Source: Marchantia polymorpha subsp. ruderalis
Taxonomy: Eukaryota > Streptophyta > Marchantiopsida > Marchantiales > Marchantiaceae
Direction of reading: 5' to 3'
Length of the DNA stretch: 64,000 bases
NCBI GenBank assembly: GCA_037833965.1
Contig: AP031355.1
Location: 28,793,501 to 28,857,500, forward strand
Position numbers and translations under genes: made by a program. Positions 43,321 through 57,150 of the stretch are shown here, piece by piece. The notes under the pieces are model-generated. The model made no database searches. It was given only the letters and a program-made list of their open reading frames with translations, and was not told the DNA's origin. The number at the start of each line of letters is the position of its first letter. Position 1 is the first letter of the stretch.

Positions 43321-43359
43321 GCCGCTTGAGATTCTGGAGGTTAATCCCACACGGATTCC

Positions 43360-45481
43360 TCTGAAATTCAGGCTTGTTGCTCGTGGCTTGGAGTAAACGT
43401 CTTGATTGGAATACAACAAGACCTTTGCTCCCGGAGTCCGCTGGTCTACTCTTCGAGGAATGATAACGCTTTCTGTAGCTCTTGGTTAGGATTTGCATCA
43501 AATGGAGGTCATCTCTGCTTTTATTAATGAGAAACTACAAGAGCTGATTTACATGCAGCAGCCCCAGGCTTTGAAGAACCAGGTAGAGAGCATTGGGTGT
43601 ATCTGCTGAAACGGTCTCTATACTGGCTTGAACAATATCCTTGTTAGTGGTATGAGGAGATTGACACGCAACAATTGAACCATTAAATCTCAACGTAAAT
43701 TTCTTCCATGAAGGTAAAGCTATCACTATACTTTTACTTTACGTTGATGATGTTTTAATGTTTGGGAGCAGTTTTTCTCATGTTGTGGAAGATAAGACCC
43801 AACTTAGCTTACAGTGTAAAATGAAGGATTTAGGTAGAGTCTCTCGGTATCTTGGGGTGCACATTGTGCATACCCATACCAGGGTAAATTTTATGCATCA
43901 AACCGGCTACACTACGCACTTACTCAGTGAGTGCAGCTTGGACGTGTCACTGACCGGATCAATTTCGCTTCAGGTTGAAATTATTCTCTAAACAGATACA
44001 AATAAACCACCCGTTGACATCTCGAAATGTTGTCACCTGGTTGGAAAGCTCATTATTCTCTGTAACACTTATCCTGATAGTTTGTACGCTGTTGAACTTC
44101 TTAGTTGGTTTATGCACAAACCTGACGTGTTGAAATGAGGTTCAACGCTTTCTCTGGTACCTCAACGGCACCGTTAATTTTGGGTTGCTTTACAAAAAGG
44201 AAGAACCGCATATACAAGGTTATACCCCGTCAATATAGCTTTGGATATGTTATATTGACGCGGATTACATCAGTTGTCGATCCGTTGGAGCTTATATTTT
44301 AAACTCACAAAAAGACACGTCTCCTGGTCGTCTGAGCAACAGCCCACGGTTTCCTATAGCACACCTGAAGCGGAATACAAGGCCTTGTCGAAAGGGGGCG
44401 AAGACACTTTATGTCTCAGGCGGTTAATGCAAGAATTGAAAATCCTTCCTTCTCTGAATGTTCCGCTTTCTTGCCCTGATTCTACAATGATTCACGATCT
44501 TAGGGATGTAGGGACACCTATCATAGTAGATATGCACCTAATTTGCGATACTACAATCAGAGTGCTATTAGGCTAGCAAAAAATACTCTGTTCCAAGCCA
44601 AGACCAAGCACATTGAAGGCAAACGCCATTTCATCAGGGAAAGGGTGTTAGAGAAGAAAGTTGACCTCAAGTACATTCACAGTGAGGAGAACCCAGCGGA
44701 TTTGCTCACGAAGCACAAATTTGAAAAACATATGGAACTTTATTGGAGTTTGCTCGTAATCTCACGTTTAGGCGGTCTCTTCATAGGTCTGGAATCCAGT
44801 CATGTTGAGTTACAATTCCAGTTATTGGATTAGAATCGCAGTGCCCCAGTTCACGGTTCCAATCAGAGGCTCGAATCTGACAAAAGGGAACGAATCTAAT
44901 AAAACCGTGGTAGGTGGATATGATTGCTCACTTAAAGACGGATTAATTGATAGAGGGTGGATGCCGCTCATTTCAGCTCGACGAGTTTCGATGACTTTGT
45001 AGATGAAAGAGTCAACGACGTTGATACATTTCTTCATCTTAGCCTCACCTCCTATGTTCAATGATCGATGAGTTACAATTCCATCGGGCTACTACCACAT
45101 CCTCGTCACTATACTGCAATACAGCGCCTTTAGTTCCAGTCCGAATTTGATGTTCGATGATGTACAGTAGTACATACTGTTAGGGTCTAGTGCGCTACCA
45201 TTGTCGCAATAGACCGAGGAACTGAAGGGTATTGCTTTCGAGAGAGGGTGGTGTTAGTATATAGGTTACCGAGTGCAATGTACTAGGAAGATTAGAGTAG
45301 AAAATTAGTTGGATCTCTTTTGTCTTCTTCCCCAACATTCCAGGCAGTAGTTATATTGACGGGTTGATGAACCAGATCACCCATAACTCCTTGTTTAGTT
45401 AACGTACCCAACTATCACTAAGAAACTATCGAGCTTTGTTGTTACTTTCCACAAATAGAACTGTTAACCCCCACAAACATA
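43360..45481 (+). mobile_element. Decayed Ty1/copia element with 3' LTR
   Basis: Plus-strand fragments in shifting frames: RT start (KFRLVARGLE, FINEKLQELIYMQQP), the catalytic YVDD region (LLLYVDDVLMFGS at about 43727), FKMKDLG-like QCKMKDLGRVSRYLG, and RNase H/C-terminal parts (YSTPEAEYKALS, AIRLAKNTLFQAKTKHIE, HSEENPADLLTK). A purine tract precedes TGTTAGTATATAGG at 45252, the LTR start, which ends near 45481 (ACAAACA). Many stops and frameshifts; inactive. The 5' LTR was not found. Confidence 0.82.
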
Positions 45482-46300
45482 ACAGCATTTCTTTTTTCTT
45501 ATAGGCGTTCACTTGGAGTTCTAAATTTTGTATCATACAACTATGACATTGAAGAAATCTTAGGTATGGAATTTGACATTGAGAACCACACACACAAGAA
45601 ATTTTTAAATTTTGTATTTACATATTTTACATATCCTAGCGTTTACATTAGAGGATAGGTAGCCATTTTTCGAATCCGTAAATATCTCCCCGGTTGCTCT
45701 TCTATTGAACTGGGGAGCTGTGATACAGTTTCAGTCAGTACAGTCTCCTTCAAAACTCCCCAGCAGCATACTACCTTCCAGGTTTGAGAAATTGACTTTC
45801 GATTCGAGCTGTATGTGACTCTCTTATAATGGCCTAAAAGAGGACATCAACAAGCTAAAGTGCACACCACACGTGATGCAACTGAATAAATATCTGAGGT
45901 CGCTCGCAATTGGACCCAAATTTTATCCCTGGAAAGAAAAAGTACAAAGTGTTGGAGCTTTCTACTTCAAGAGCTTCAGAGTTCCTGTCGGCCGCCGAGG
46001 AAGTGGAGAATCAGACTAATAGAGGCCTTGGAGAATAGCATACGACAAACTTCTATGCTACATACGCGACATTAACACTGACGCACTTCTTTCTGTTTTT
46101 CCTACCAGATCCTTATATAAGCACTAGTGGTTTTGGAATCCTTCATGAGAAATTACTTGATCGGAGGCTTCGGTCGCGTCTGTTTCGAAACTCGAGAACG
46201 CAGTGCAGGGAACAGTAGAACATTGAGTGTGCTGAGGCTGCGGTACTCTTTGCTTGGCAAGGTCCAATCAGTTTCGTCCCATGCCCTTCTAAGTACAAGG
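45482..46300. repeat. Segmental duplication flank, copy B
   Basis: Matches 37701-38526 in order; only the inverted arm at 38372 is missing here. Confidence 0.75.
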
Positions 46301-47688
46301 TCATAGGCTGAGTTTGGTGTGGTTGAATTTATATGAGAGATGTGGATCGATCCAGTTCCACAACATGTGTGCTGAAATGGGCCGGATCGGGTATGTCTCA
46401 ATCGTAACCAAATGTGCAGAAGGAAACAGATGGAACGTCTCCGTGTCTCCCAGAACCAGCTTGCTAAACTCGGTCACAGAAGAATACCACTTCTTCCGAT
46501 CCTGATCGGAAGTTGCTTTCCTGAAGTGTTTGAGAAACTCACGGCAGATGAAGTCATGTTTGTTCAGATAGAGATATGGAGACCAATTGGCTTCGGCCAG
46601 TGTCTTGAACTCGGCTAATGCTTTGCTTCTCCTCTCGGTGTTGTCGGTGTCGGCCACGGCATGGAAGAATTTGCTACCAGCGCGCTTAGCAGCGTCATAT
46701 AGTTTTTCACCCTCGGCCGGCATTGCCTCGATAAAAACACGTTTCACAACATGTGCACAGCTGCGCGCCAGCGATTCTAGAGTGGCGAACGGAGGATTGA
46801 AGAAGTGGCCCTCGACCGCACCGCCTTCGAGTGCCAGCCTTCGACAGACCATCAAGCCCGCTGCGGCCCCGAGTGAATGTCCGGTCACGTTCACGTTGCA
46901 GTACCCATGTTGCGCACCGAGACGCCATACCACATAGTACAGAAGTGGGATCAGTGTTGAAGAGTTCAGTTTCTCCAGAACTATCTTGGCATCGTTGTGG
47001 AGATCCGCCAAAGCCGAGGGCTCAGTTCCCCGGATGGCGACTACCCACTCCGGAGCCTCGTCTAAAGGACTGTCCTTATTTCGTCGGAAGACACCGAAGT
47101 ACTGGTGCTGACGCTCATCCTCCAGTTCTGCACAATCATATATTTTTGCCCGCAGTCAAGCAAGGTCGGATTCAGATGGGATTCAGATTGAGAAGCATAA
47201 TGTGAGTCCGATCCAACACTCACCTTTTGCAAAGAGCTTAAGCTCGTCCTCAGTCAGTACTGACTCCAAGGGGACCAGATGATAGTGCACCTTGGTCCAC
47301 CATTCCTTGTATTCTATTTCAGGTTTGCGCCTGAACCTGTCGTACATCCCATAGACCAGCCTTGCGAGGATGGCACGTTTCTTGATCTTCCGCTCTCTTG
47401 CATCACTGTCATGATCGTGGGCCGACATTGAGCTTGATCAGTCACCCCATATCTTAGACGCTAAAGCTTCTGGCCTTCTTCCAATACAAGTAACAAATTC
47501 TCATGTCTATGAAACGACGATTGCTACAGGAAATATCGGAACTTAAAGTCTAATCAGTCTTCTTACCCATTCTGATCGTTTGCGTGAAAGATCAGTCCTG
47601 GATCGTTCTTCTTTGCTTCCTTCTCCTTGTAACTATTATAAGCGACGTACGTCCCATAGACGATCCCAGCAACCGCGATCACTTCCAT
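46301..47688 (-). CDS. At4g10955-like alpha/beta hydrolase (lipase class 3 type), copy B
   Basis: Minus-strand exons 47567-47688, 47224-47432 and 46301-47127 join in frame to 385 residues. Donors GTAAGA and GTGAGT are good matches to consensus. Exon 1 reads MEVIAVAGIVYGTYVAYNSY then KEKEAKKNDP: one possible membrane helix followed by charge. Exon 3 has WVVAIRGTE, LHNDAKIVLEK, VTGHSLGAAAGL (Ser 195), GHFFNPPFATLESLA and GDTETFHLFPSAHLV. It is tandem to copy A about 7.8 kb away, same strand. Both copies keep frame and all motifs, so selection has probably kept both. The helix suggests a membrane-anchored enzyme; this is inference. Confidence 0.83.
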
Positions 47689-48740
47689 GGCCTGGTCTCC
47701 GAAAAGGATACGAAGGTGTCTCGCCTCGTGCAAAAGTGATAGGGATGGTCGGGAATCCCCGCGCAAATCCCCGAACAAATCCCCACAATCCGCATACAAA
47801 GACGCCGTCTTGCGCCGCCAAGATCCAGGCCTGCTCGCTCACCCCACACCATGAAGCCACTGCCATTGCAACCGGCTTGTGAGCCGATTTATATTCTGCA
47901 CATGCTTGCCTTCGGTGTTTGTAGATCACGTGGTGACTTTGACCTGCGCTGCCTTTGACCTTCTGGTCCGGTTCTGACCTTCGTCGTCCAGTTGTTGCTA
48001 CAGCGGCAAGCGTTCGAGGTGGAGGAGCTGAATCAGCGAAGGCGGCCTTTTTACCTCATCGGATTTCAATTTCATCGTTTTCTCTCTCTCTCTCGCATTG
48101 TGCAATAAATGTCCGCGCCGCTTGAGAATTACTTACAGGGATTTGGCAGGAGCCTGCGTGGTAGCCGGAACCAATCCTCGACGCGACGGGAAATAAGATT
48201 TGACATGTATTGCTGCTACGATAACGGGGTGAATTTAACAAATCGAGGGTGAATTTGACAATCCCCTAGTTTTAACCATTTAGTTTACAGCATAGCTAGT
48301 CTCTCGCTAGCTCGCGGATGTCTAAAGCCAATTATTAACAGCGATATTATTATCGATGATCCTGGAACGATGATGCAAATTAAAACACCGACCTCGCGTC
48401 GTGATGAGAAAGCATAAGTACTACTGTACAGGGGAATTCTCGTTAGTGTGGTCGTCGAGGTAGCTTATCTATCTTCCTTGATTTTCTCAAATTCACATGG
48501 ATCTACTATTAACTTGTATCAAAGGTTAGAAGGTCTGAGCCTTGACGAAAAATTGTTGCAGAAGAACCAACGATGCAAAAGAAATATGTTGTTCAATTAA
48601 GTTGAGATTTCCATCGTGCATCACTCGATACCAAAATTACTGAGAGATTGTGGAATTGCAGTGACAGACTTTGACAGCGATAGCCCATGCATTAAGTACA
48701 ATAGCATGTTTGATTTCAATGAATATGGAAGAATCGTGTG
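47689..48740. other. Upstream region of lipase B with duplicated blocks
   Basis: Holds the blocks 47975-48125 (as 43165-43320) and 48650-48735 (as 41775-41860). No gene of its own is supported. Confidence 0.55.
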
Positions 48741-51700
48741 AGCGATCGAGGCAACTACAACATGAGAACTCAACGACCGTGTTGCTGTGCAATTCAATCG
48801 CCCTGATTGTTACACACGTTATCACACAAGATTTACGCCAAGGGCGTGGGTAAAGTCATAAACATATATAGCTCCGAGCTGCAGGTGGAAACGGCGTGAT
48901 TGTCAACTGGTCTCAGAAGGTGGGACTAAAGCTTGACTTTCTTGTACAAGCGAACTGGATACGTGAGCGAATGCATCAGTATGATGATACTCTCGATGTC
49001 GTCAGGCTGACAACGGACGAGTCGGAGTTTATCTTCATGGAATCATTTTCATGCAGTCTTTGATATATTCAAGCAAGTGGATGTATTCTGACAACTGAGT
49101 TGCACAAGCGCAGTCATCAAAGCATGTTCTGCTTATTTTTTGCTTTGAAGATCGGTACAATAGTATATATATAACTCTACATAATTTTTATGTTCAGAAC
49201 AAACTGAATAGCTTTTTCGGAGTTTACTAAGCACTATACAGAATAAATGAATACTCGAGGCTCTAAATTGCTGGTATGATGTTTTTTCTAATTGTACTTT
49301 CTTGATAATAGCACGTGCATTGCATAAGTTGCATAAACTCAACCAAGTGATATGCACAAATGAAAATAAATATCATAGAAAAGATTTAATATTCTAAATA
49401 ATTTAAAGATTTACTATTTTTTATGTATGACTTGTAATGTGTTTTTCAATAGATAATAAAGAGCTTAAAAAAAGAAGTGTCACACGGGTGACTTAAAAAA
49501 AAAAATTAACAATGAAAAGATAGCGTGGATAGACCCAAGATTTTTATTTGTCAATAGTCTATGGAACTCATATGAGAAACTATATTTTTCAAGAATGATA
49601 AGTGTTAAATCTCTACAGCTTTTTGTTAGTGGATCGATTTAAATGGCCTCGGTGTTGACAAACCCTTGGCGTATGCTAATTTTCGAAGATACTCATGAAA
49701 TATTTTGATATTGTAAATAATGTTTAGTTTCCACACACCTTCAATTCTTGCAGAGCATCTCAAAGACCGAACCCAAACGTGGGAGATGGTCAATTCTATG
49801 TCTATCAGTTTAGCTGATGGCAAGCTTGTTCCAACCAAATTCTAATTTAGGTTACGATAGAAAGAGCATGATACTTGCTGAAGTCAACATGAATCCTCTG
49901 AAAAAGTTGTATATTTCGAGCTTGCTTGCAAGTAAAAAGAAACTGTGTTATGCTAAACGTAAGATAACAATGACTCGTAAATTCTTATAAAGATGTGTTG
50001 TACAGTCTAAATGATGAGACAAACTTACATGTAAACTGAGATAATCTAAATAAATCAAACTGCAACTTTTGCACTACCATGCTGAAATCATAAAATCAAA
50101 AATGTAAAATGGAAAACTCTAAAGCACATAGCTTAATTGTTAAAATCGTTGAAACTCAAATGTGTTCGTTAATGTCGTTATCTTTATCGCCACTACTCTT
50201 TTAGCATCGCATACAACATGAAAGTATAAGAAATAAATGTTACCCAACACCGTATGAAAATGTGAATTCGCTCTGAACTTTGGGCTTTTCATTTTGAATT
50301 CTCTATTTTTCATATCAATGATAATTTCCGTTTTAAAACTAAGAATTTTGATCAAAGTCTGAGGAGAATATAATCATGGAAATATTTATTATAATCACAT
50401 AAAATGAATTTTTAAATTTAAGAATCAAATTAAACAAAAGAATCATACCTAAATGAAGCAATATGCACTACACCAAATAGGTAACGAAGGAGATAGAAAG
50501 ATGAAGTTAATCAGTTTTTGTAATCATTAACGGATGCAGGTGACTTCGAGTTGGAACGTCTCCGAGCGTATACGTTAAATTTAGAAGTTAGACTTGGGGA
50601 GGTTGGCGAGGAGCAGAATTGCCATTTTGGTTGGGCCTAAAATTCTCGGATTTTTTGGATTCATTCTCAAAGTGGTAAAGCGGAGATCTTCATACAAGCA
50701 TTTTCAAAGGTTCGGATATAAAGAGAAAGACTTTTCGGCGCATTTATGATCCGAGCTCCAATACGCGCTGGACTAAATGAAAGACACGAGTCCTTCTCTT
50801 ATCAGTCGACCCTTGATTGAAGTAAAGAAACACATCATGTTTCATTTGATAAAGAATTCCAACTCACTTTTAATTCTAGCCAAAATCGAAGATCCTGGCC
50901 GAGGCTGAGTTTGCTACTCCAGTCATGATCGGATTCATTCTTATTTTGCTCAGTCCTTGAGGTTCATTTAGGGCTTATAGTGTAAATTTTGGTAAATTCA
51001 ATACTTTTCGCTTTGAAAGGATTTGATTGAATTTTGAAATACAAACGAATTTAAAAACATTACTAAAGTAAATGCTTAAAAAATCAGATAAGATTTATTT
51101 TGGCATTACAGTAGAAGATATTTTGAATTTTTTCAATGCATGATTTGGAGTTGGTGAAAATGAAAATTAAGAATGTGAATTTTTAATGAATAAAATAAGA
51201 TTAAAAAAAATCGAAATGTATCTTAAGTTTAAAAAATATTCAAATAAATATTGTTACAAAATTTGAAATTATGATTTGAAACCTCTATTAGATGTGTGGA
51301 ATGACAGGAGTAAATAGTTGTGTATAGTTCGTAGTGATATTCTTTCAAGAGTATCACGGGTGTTGATTTAAGATAGAACTGTTCGATGACATACTTATCT
51401 TTCGTTACAGAGAACATTGATAGTATTGCGTAGATTTATTCTTTACGAGTCATTTCTACATAGAATTTAGAATGAGAGATGGAAATGTACGTATTAATGG
51501 ATTGGAGAAGATCCAAGCAGAGGAAATGCTTGAATTTGATAAATGTTAGACACTCCATTAAAGCGTAATTTTATGAATTGCATGGAAATGTTATGGTTGC
51601 AAGATCTCATTCATTGCTCTCATAATTTCTTTTCTATCCTTTTTTTGGCCTTCATGCATCTCATTTCCATTTTCAATTATATCATGAATTATTTAATTTC

Positions 51701-54700
51701 CTAAATTACTATCAATAGAACATTAGATCCTCAATTCCACAAACAATACAATCAATCGTGTTTCCGACTAGCTATGAAAGAAATCTAAGATACAATACGT
51801 AAACTTTTTGTCATCTTGATATGCATTTTTTAATGCTAATTTTAAGAAATATTAATTTTCATCTGTCCAAGTACATCGCAAGAAATCCAGGATTCATAAG
51901 TGGTGAAATATATAAGGCATGATGAAATATTTTCATTTGGCTACAATGAAAAAAAAATTCAAAGTGTTCATAGCTCTAGATACTCACAAGTCCATCCTAG
52001 CGATGGCGATACCTACTCGTTAGGGTAATACTAATCATCCTTACACTAGATTCTGAGAACCTACGAGTACCTACTTACTGTGCATGAACTTGACCAAACC
52101 ACTAGTATTTAGGAAGCTCCCAGTAGGATCTTGTGGAAGGGACATGAGGCTGCAACCGTCTCTTTAACAGGCTCTCTGACTGATAAAGTGGTCCATAGAA
52201 AACAAAAAGTTTTTGTCAGGTCTAGTTGCTCCTTTCATGGAGTGAGCCATCGAAGAGTCAACAAACGGGGCTCAATGAGCTGACTAGCGTTGTCCAAGCG
52301 ACTGACATAATATTCATCCCGTTTCCTTGGAGGAAATTCAGAATTCCGGCGGGGAACTACTCACATTGCTGAAATATATCCATTTACCGTGAAGTGACTC
52401 TCCCTACGAGTTCCAATCAGTAAAACTATTCAAGTTTATGTTTATGTTGTTACTGAAAGGTATGCAAGGCTTGGACCAGTAGGACCGAGTAAAGGGGTTC
52501 AAATCTGATCACCGGGTATACCCTTACTGGACCGTATGGATAGCGGGTTCAACTCCTGCCTGGGCCATACCTTTTGGCTGAGCACTACCTTCTCACAGCC
52601 TGGGCCATACCTTCCGCTTGTTCCACATCTTTTCGTTAGCTCTTTCACTAACATCATACTCACGCATTTGATTACTTTTACTCAGAGTATAGTCTTCATC
52701 ATGTTTTCTATGATATTGCATCGCTGAGACTCATTGAGTCATTCCATCTTGCATCATCAGAACTGGAAGATTCGGGAATGATTCTTCTAAAGTATGTACC
52801 TACCCTTCAAGTTGCGGGAGATTACTGTACTCGTAGATGGAAAAGGTGCTTTAAGCGTTGTAGAACGAATATGTTCAGAAATTAAGGCCCTAGGGATTAT
52901 CGCACTTAGATCTATGCTCGAACCGATTCAAATAGGATTAAAACACTTTCGCCGATACAGCCTATGGATTTTGGGGTGCCGGCTGTTCACAGTTTCTTTT
53001 ATATAGACTTTTATACAAAATCAACAGCTTTTTTAATTTTACCGATGATCTTCGCTACTAGGAAAGTATAAAGCATAAATGAGAAACAAATTATAATCAA
53101 CGGTCATTCATACTCTATAGGTGTACGTAGAAGGAGAATCTAGATTAGTTGAATTCAAGTGTAGATATATGTAGAGATTTAACTTCTTTACCTCTGGATT
53201 TTGGATGTTATATAGATTGATCATATTTTAAATATATTTTTTAAATAAATTGTAAATATCTATCATATCAATCAATTTCAATGAACTGCTTGCACAACAC
53301 TATGCAATTGTCGCTGACTATGTAGGTCTTCTAATTAAGCGGAGATTCCTGATCGTGGGTTCTGAAGTAGAGGAAGATGTTTCAATCCAGACGGGCGTGC
53401 ACGGTTTAACGAGGTAGGTCGTATGGACTCTTGAGATCATAAATTTCAATTATCAGGAGGTATTCTTCATTTAGTACGGAAGTAGACAATTTTCCGAAGA
53501 GACCTCGACTTCATATCGATCGCACGCGATTGAGTTTTCGAAGCCTCGAATCCGCTGATCTGAACAAATCCGTCAATCCGTTCTTCTGAATATAAGACTT
53601 GTCATATACATTCCCATACGATGGGCAAAAGCTTCATTCACAGACGTGGAAGCATTGTTCAATAGGTGGATGTCAATTTTACTCGAAACTGAAACTACTC
53701 ATCTCCTTTCGTTCGACAGGGAAATTTGATGGCAGTGTCAAAGTCTCTCTCAAAGTGTCTCTCTTGTCACGTCGTTCAATTTGATATCAAATTGAAATCA
53801 GTAGATGCCCTGTTCTTCATCCAGCAACATCAAAAACGATTGTTTTTTATGTTGATCTTATATACAAATCTTAATTACTGAATGGAGAGTAATATCTTAC
53901 AGCTTATTCAGACAGGAGCTACAGTTGAAAAGCCCTTCTCAGCCATAATATGGCAAAAGCCGCCGCTTCCCGTACCTCAGTGTTGGAACAGAATCAATTG
54001 ACTCCTGACACTTGGAGTCTGTCGCCATAGATTTAGCGTTGTCCTGCCCAAGCACTCTAAAAGGAAAATCCTTATGCCCATTCTGGTCTTCACCAGAAAC
54101 TTTCTCTCAGTAAATATCGTAACAAACAGATCTAAAAGTTCATGTTTTACTGAGGTCTGATTTCTCTTTGCCAGTAAGTCCGCCTTCATTTTGTGGCACC
54201 TAAACAGCCCTCAGATTTGAATAATTTTTGTTCAATTTTTTCTCTACATAATCAGTCCTTTCTTCAGAGGTGTGGATATCATTTCAATTACGCTTTCGTT
54301 CCATGTATATTTTCTCTGCAAGTACTGAACAATCATTTAATATTGTAATACTGTTATTCATAATATTAATATCATGATTTGGTACATAAAGACATCATAG
54401 GATCTGTGCATGAGTAAGTTCATATAAGTACAGCTCAAGCCTCTTTTCATCTCTGGCTGTCCTAAGACGGTATATTTGCTACATGTGCTGAACAATGTGC
54501 TCTTGCATTAAACATTTTATCTCTTCCTCCGAGGCAAAACTTACAAGTTATCACCATTGTTGGGAGTCCCCCGAAATTCCGAGAATTCAAAGTGTTAACG
54601 GAGATTGTTTGAACTTCCACGCGGCCTGATGTTCAAACAAAATGCCGCTACATAGCTGCCACTCATCAACTCACAGAAGCAGCGATTTTCACATATTTGA

Positions 54701-55544
54701 AACTAAAACAGGAATAATCAGCAAATTTCCGTTCAGGCTTGCATGATGAAGGATTGCAAGATTTACGATAAGTTTTGAACATGTTTCTTAGTTTGAAGAA
54801 AAGTGGAGAGGAAACCATCTCCTCCAATCTGTGATGGGATCATGTTCGAGAAATATCAATTCGAGACCCGACATGTCTACAAACTTTACCTGGTTGTATC
54901 TACTTGGCGGAGGATTGCTAGAAACTTTCCTTCCAACAACACCTACTTGTATCACTAGTTCTCTACTGTGCACATATACAATGGGCTGGCAATTTTGGTG
55001 GTATTTAGCTATGCTTCATGGTCTTCACTGTGAAGCCCTTTGGTGTGTTGTTAGTCATTTTGTATAATTTGCAATTTAAGAATCCGCAATAGCCATGGAT
55101 GGTGAATTATATCCAAGGTCTCTGAACTTCAACTCATCACAATAACCGTAGGCTTTATGACAATGAAAACTCATCTCCTCTATAGCTCATCACATATAAC
55201 AGTAATTAGAATCTGAGAAGTAAGAAACCTTTGAGGCATAAAATTGGGCTGAGAAATTCTCAGATGTAAAAATTTCTGGCCTCATTCACTCCGAAACCAG
55301 TTTAGCAGTTTCGGTAAAAATTAATCATACAAGTAAGTAATTAGAGAGTTTCACCTCCCAATGATGTACCGATACTACAGTTTAAGGGTCACTACTTGGA
55401 GGTGTCACTTATAGGAGGTTTCATAGCTTTAGGGTCTGAATTCTAGAGTTAAACGTGTTCGAGGTTTAAGTGGTCCACGTGTGCCACAAACTTCTCCAAG
55501 TTCATTGTTTGGAGTGTTTTTTCTCATTTTCAAGGTTCACGAAG
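48741..55544. other. AT-rich region, no gene supported
   Basis: Almost 7 kb with only short chance ORFs. A 70-codon ORF at 52794-53006 (GKGALSVVERICSEIKALG) is the only one with balanced composition; I recognise no family. No RNA gene or transposon boundary was identified. Confidence 0.5.
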
Positions 55545-57150
55545 ATTTTGCAATGTCAAAGTGTAAGACGAAATTGAAGGTGCTCAATTTTCTCAGTAAA
55601 CTAGGAGGAGCATTAGCATTTTTGATAGCACGTCCAACTGTTTCAAAAATTTGAAAGCAAAGAGAAGTTATTAGGCAGGTGGCATCAGAATCAAACAGAG
55701 ATGATGTTAAAATGATTTTTAGATCAACTCGAGTGCAGATTCTTACCGACATGGTGCATCAAAGGCATATGCACGTTGAGGTCAATGCGTCCTCGCTAAA
55801 CGTGACTAGAGAGGTGCTCAAAAACAAGGCTTTATTTTTTCTGTTTGAATGACTTCGGAGAATGTTTGAAATCGTCCGATATTATTCATCTTCAGACATT
55901 TGTTGCTTCAAATGTATGGCTGGAAAAATATCTGAAACACGTCTCAACATCTAGTGTGAAGAGGTGCGGAGAACATAACAACTTTAATTTCATCCAGGTT
56001 GAGAAACGTTTTTATGAAATTTGTGAAGCATTGATCGATGTTCCATTCCACTGTATTATCAACATTAATGAATCGGCTTTACAGCATCGCACAACATCAT
56101 CACGATCGTACTGCACAACCAATTCAGATGGATGGGATGTCAAGCGAAGCAAAAATAGAAACACAGTTACGCTCGGAGTAAGTGCTTCAGGTGAGACATT
56201 TACCATTTAAGTTATCACAAGGTGTGCTCGTTCTCGAGCTTTGAAGCATATTCCAAATATCAATAAGGCTTTTGAAATTATTTATGATCATCAACCTAAA
56301 GCCTGGCAGGATACATCATCTTATATGTGACTCTTGCACAAGTACAACATGATTGCCAAGAATCAAAACGTGGTCTTCTATATATTGCAAGATAACTGCT
56401 CATCTCATGTCTACGCGTCAAAGATTTTGGATCCATCAGGTTTACAAAAAACTTTTTTCCGATTTCAAAACTTGTGCATTATTATTTTTCCATCAAATGC
56501 TACAAGCGAATGTCAACCTCTTAATCAAGGAATCATTCGGTCTTTCAAAGCGTACTTTTGCCGTGCTCAACTGAACCACCTAATGTCTGACTAGGAACTC
56601 TAGCAAGCAACTCAACGTGCACCTTATTCTCAATTTCCAATTAATGATCATACACATTTACGTAATGTGCTTGGTTGGATCAAGTCGGCATCAGATTGTC
56701 TCCAGTAGAATACCATTCGAAGATGCTTTGTGAAAGTCAATTATCTCCCTATCATATCTTAGGTGAATTATAATCAAGATATTGATAGATTTGTTACAAG
56801 TTCAAATCAAGCGATAGATGATTTAGTGGAAATTTTGTAAGAAATTTGACTCGATGATTTTTTATCATGTTTTGCTTGATCTTGATGACGCAAGTATTGA
56901 AGAAGTTGTTGAAATTTTAATTCAGATAGATGCTCTCAATGCTACTGGATATGACAAAATTGATGATATTGACATGGTCAAGTTTGTACTTGAAGATCAC
57001 AACAAGTGCAAGCCATTCAGAGAACAATGATATTGTCCAAGTACCGACTTGAGTTACGATTGAGCAAGCGAATAGAGCTATCACTGATCTGATTGACTTC
57101 TTCTCCACTGAGTCATCTTTACCTACAAATCTTCAAGGCAATTTACTCTC
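55545..57150 (+). pseudogene. pogo/Tigger-type (CENP-B-like) DDE transposase relic
   Basis: Plus-strand fragments in several frames: an N-terminal helix-turn-helix like stretch (KLKVLNFLSKLG, RPTVSKI), then RFYEICEALIDVPFHCIININESALQHRT (first DDE region), then FYILQDNCSSHVYASKIL (catalytic DN-SSH) and FPSNATSECQPLNQGIIRSFK, the typical Tigger/pogo segment. Stops after the HTH, at 56208 and 56592 and several frameshifts show it is dead. These cut-and-paste elements insert at TA. No terminal inverted repeats were secured. Confidence 0.82.

Noticed and set aside
52460..52575. tRNA-like sequence (ggtatg... gcgggttcaactcctgc ...catacc)
   Set aside because: The outer bases pair and a T-arm-like ggttcaa is present twice, but the span (about 115 bases) and the missing anticodon and D arms do not give a cloverleaf.
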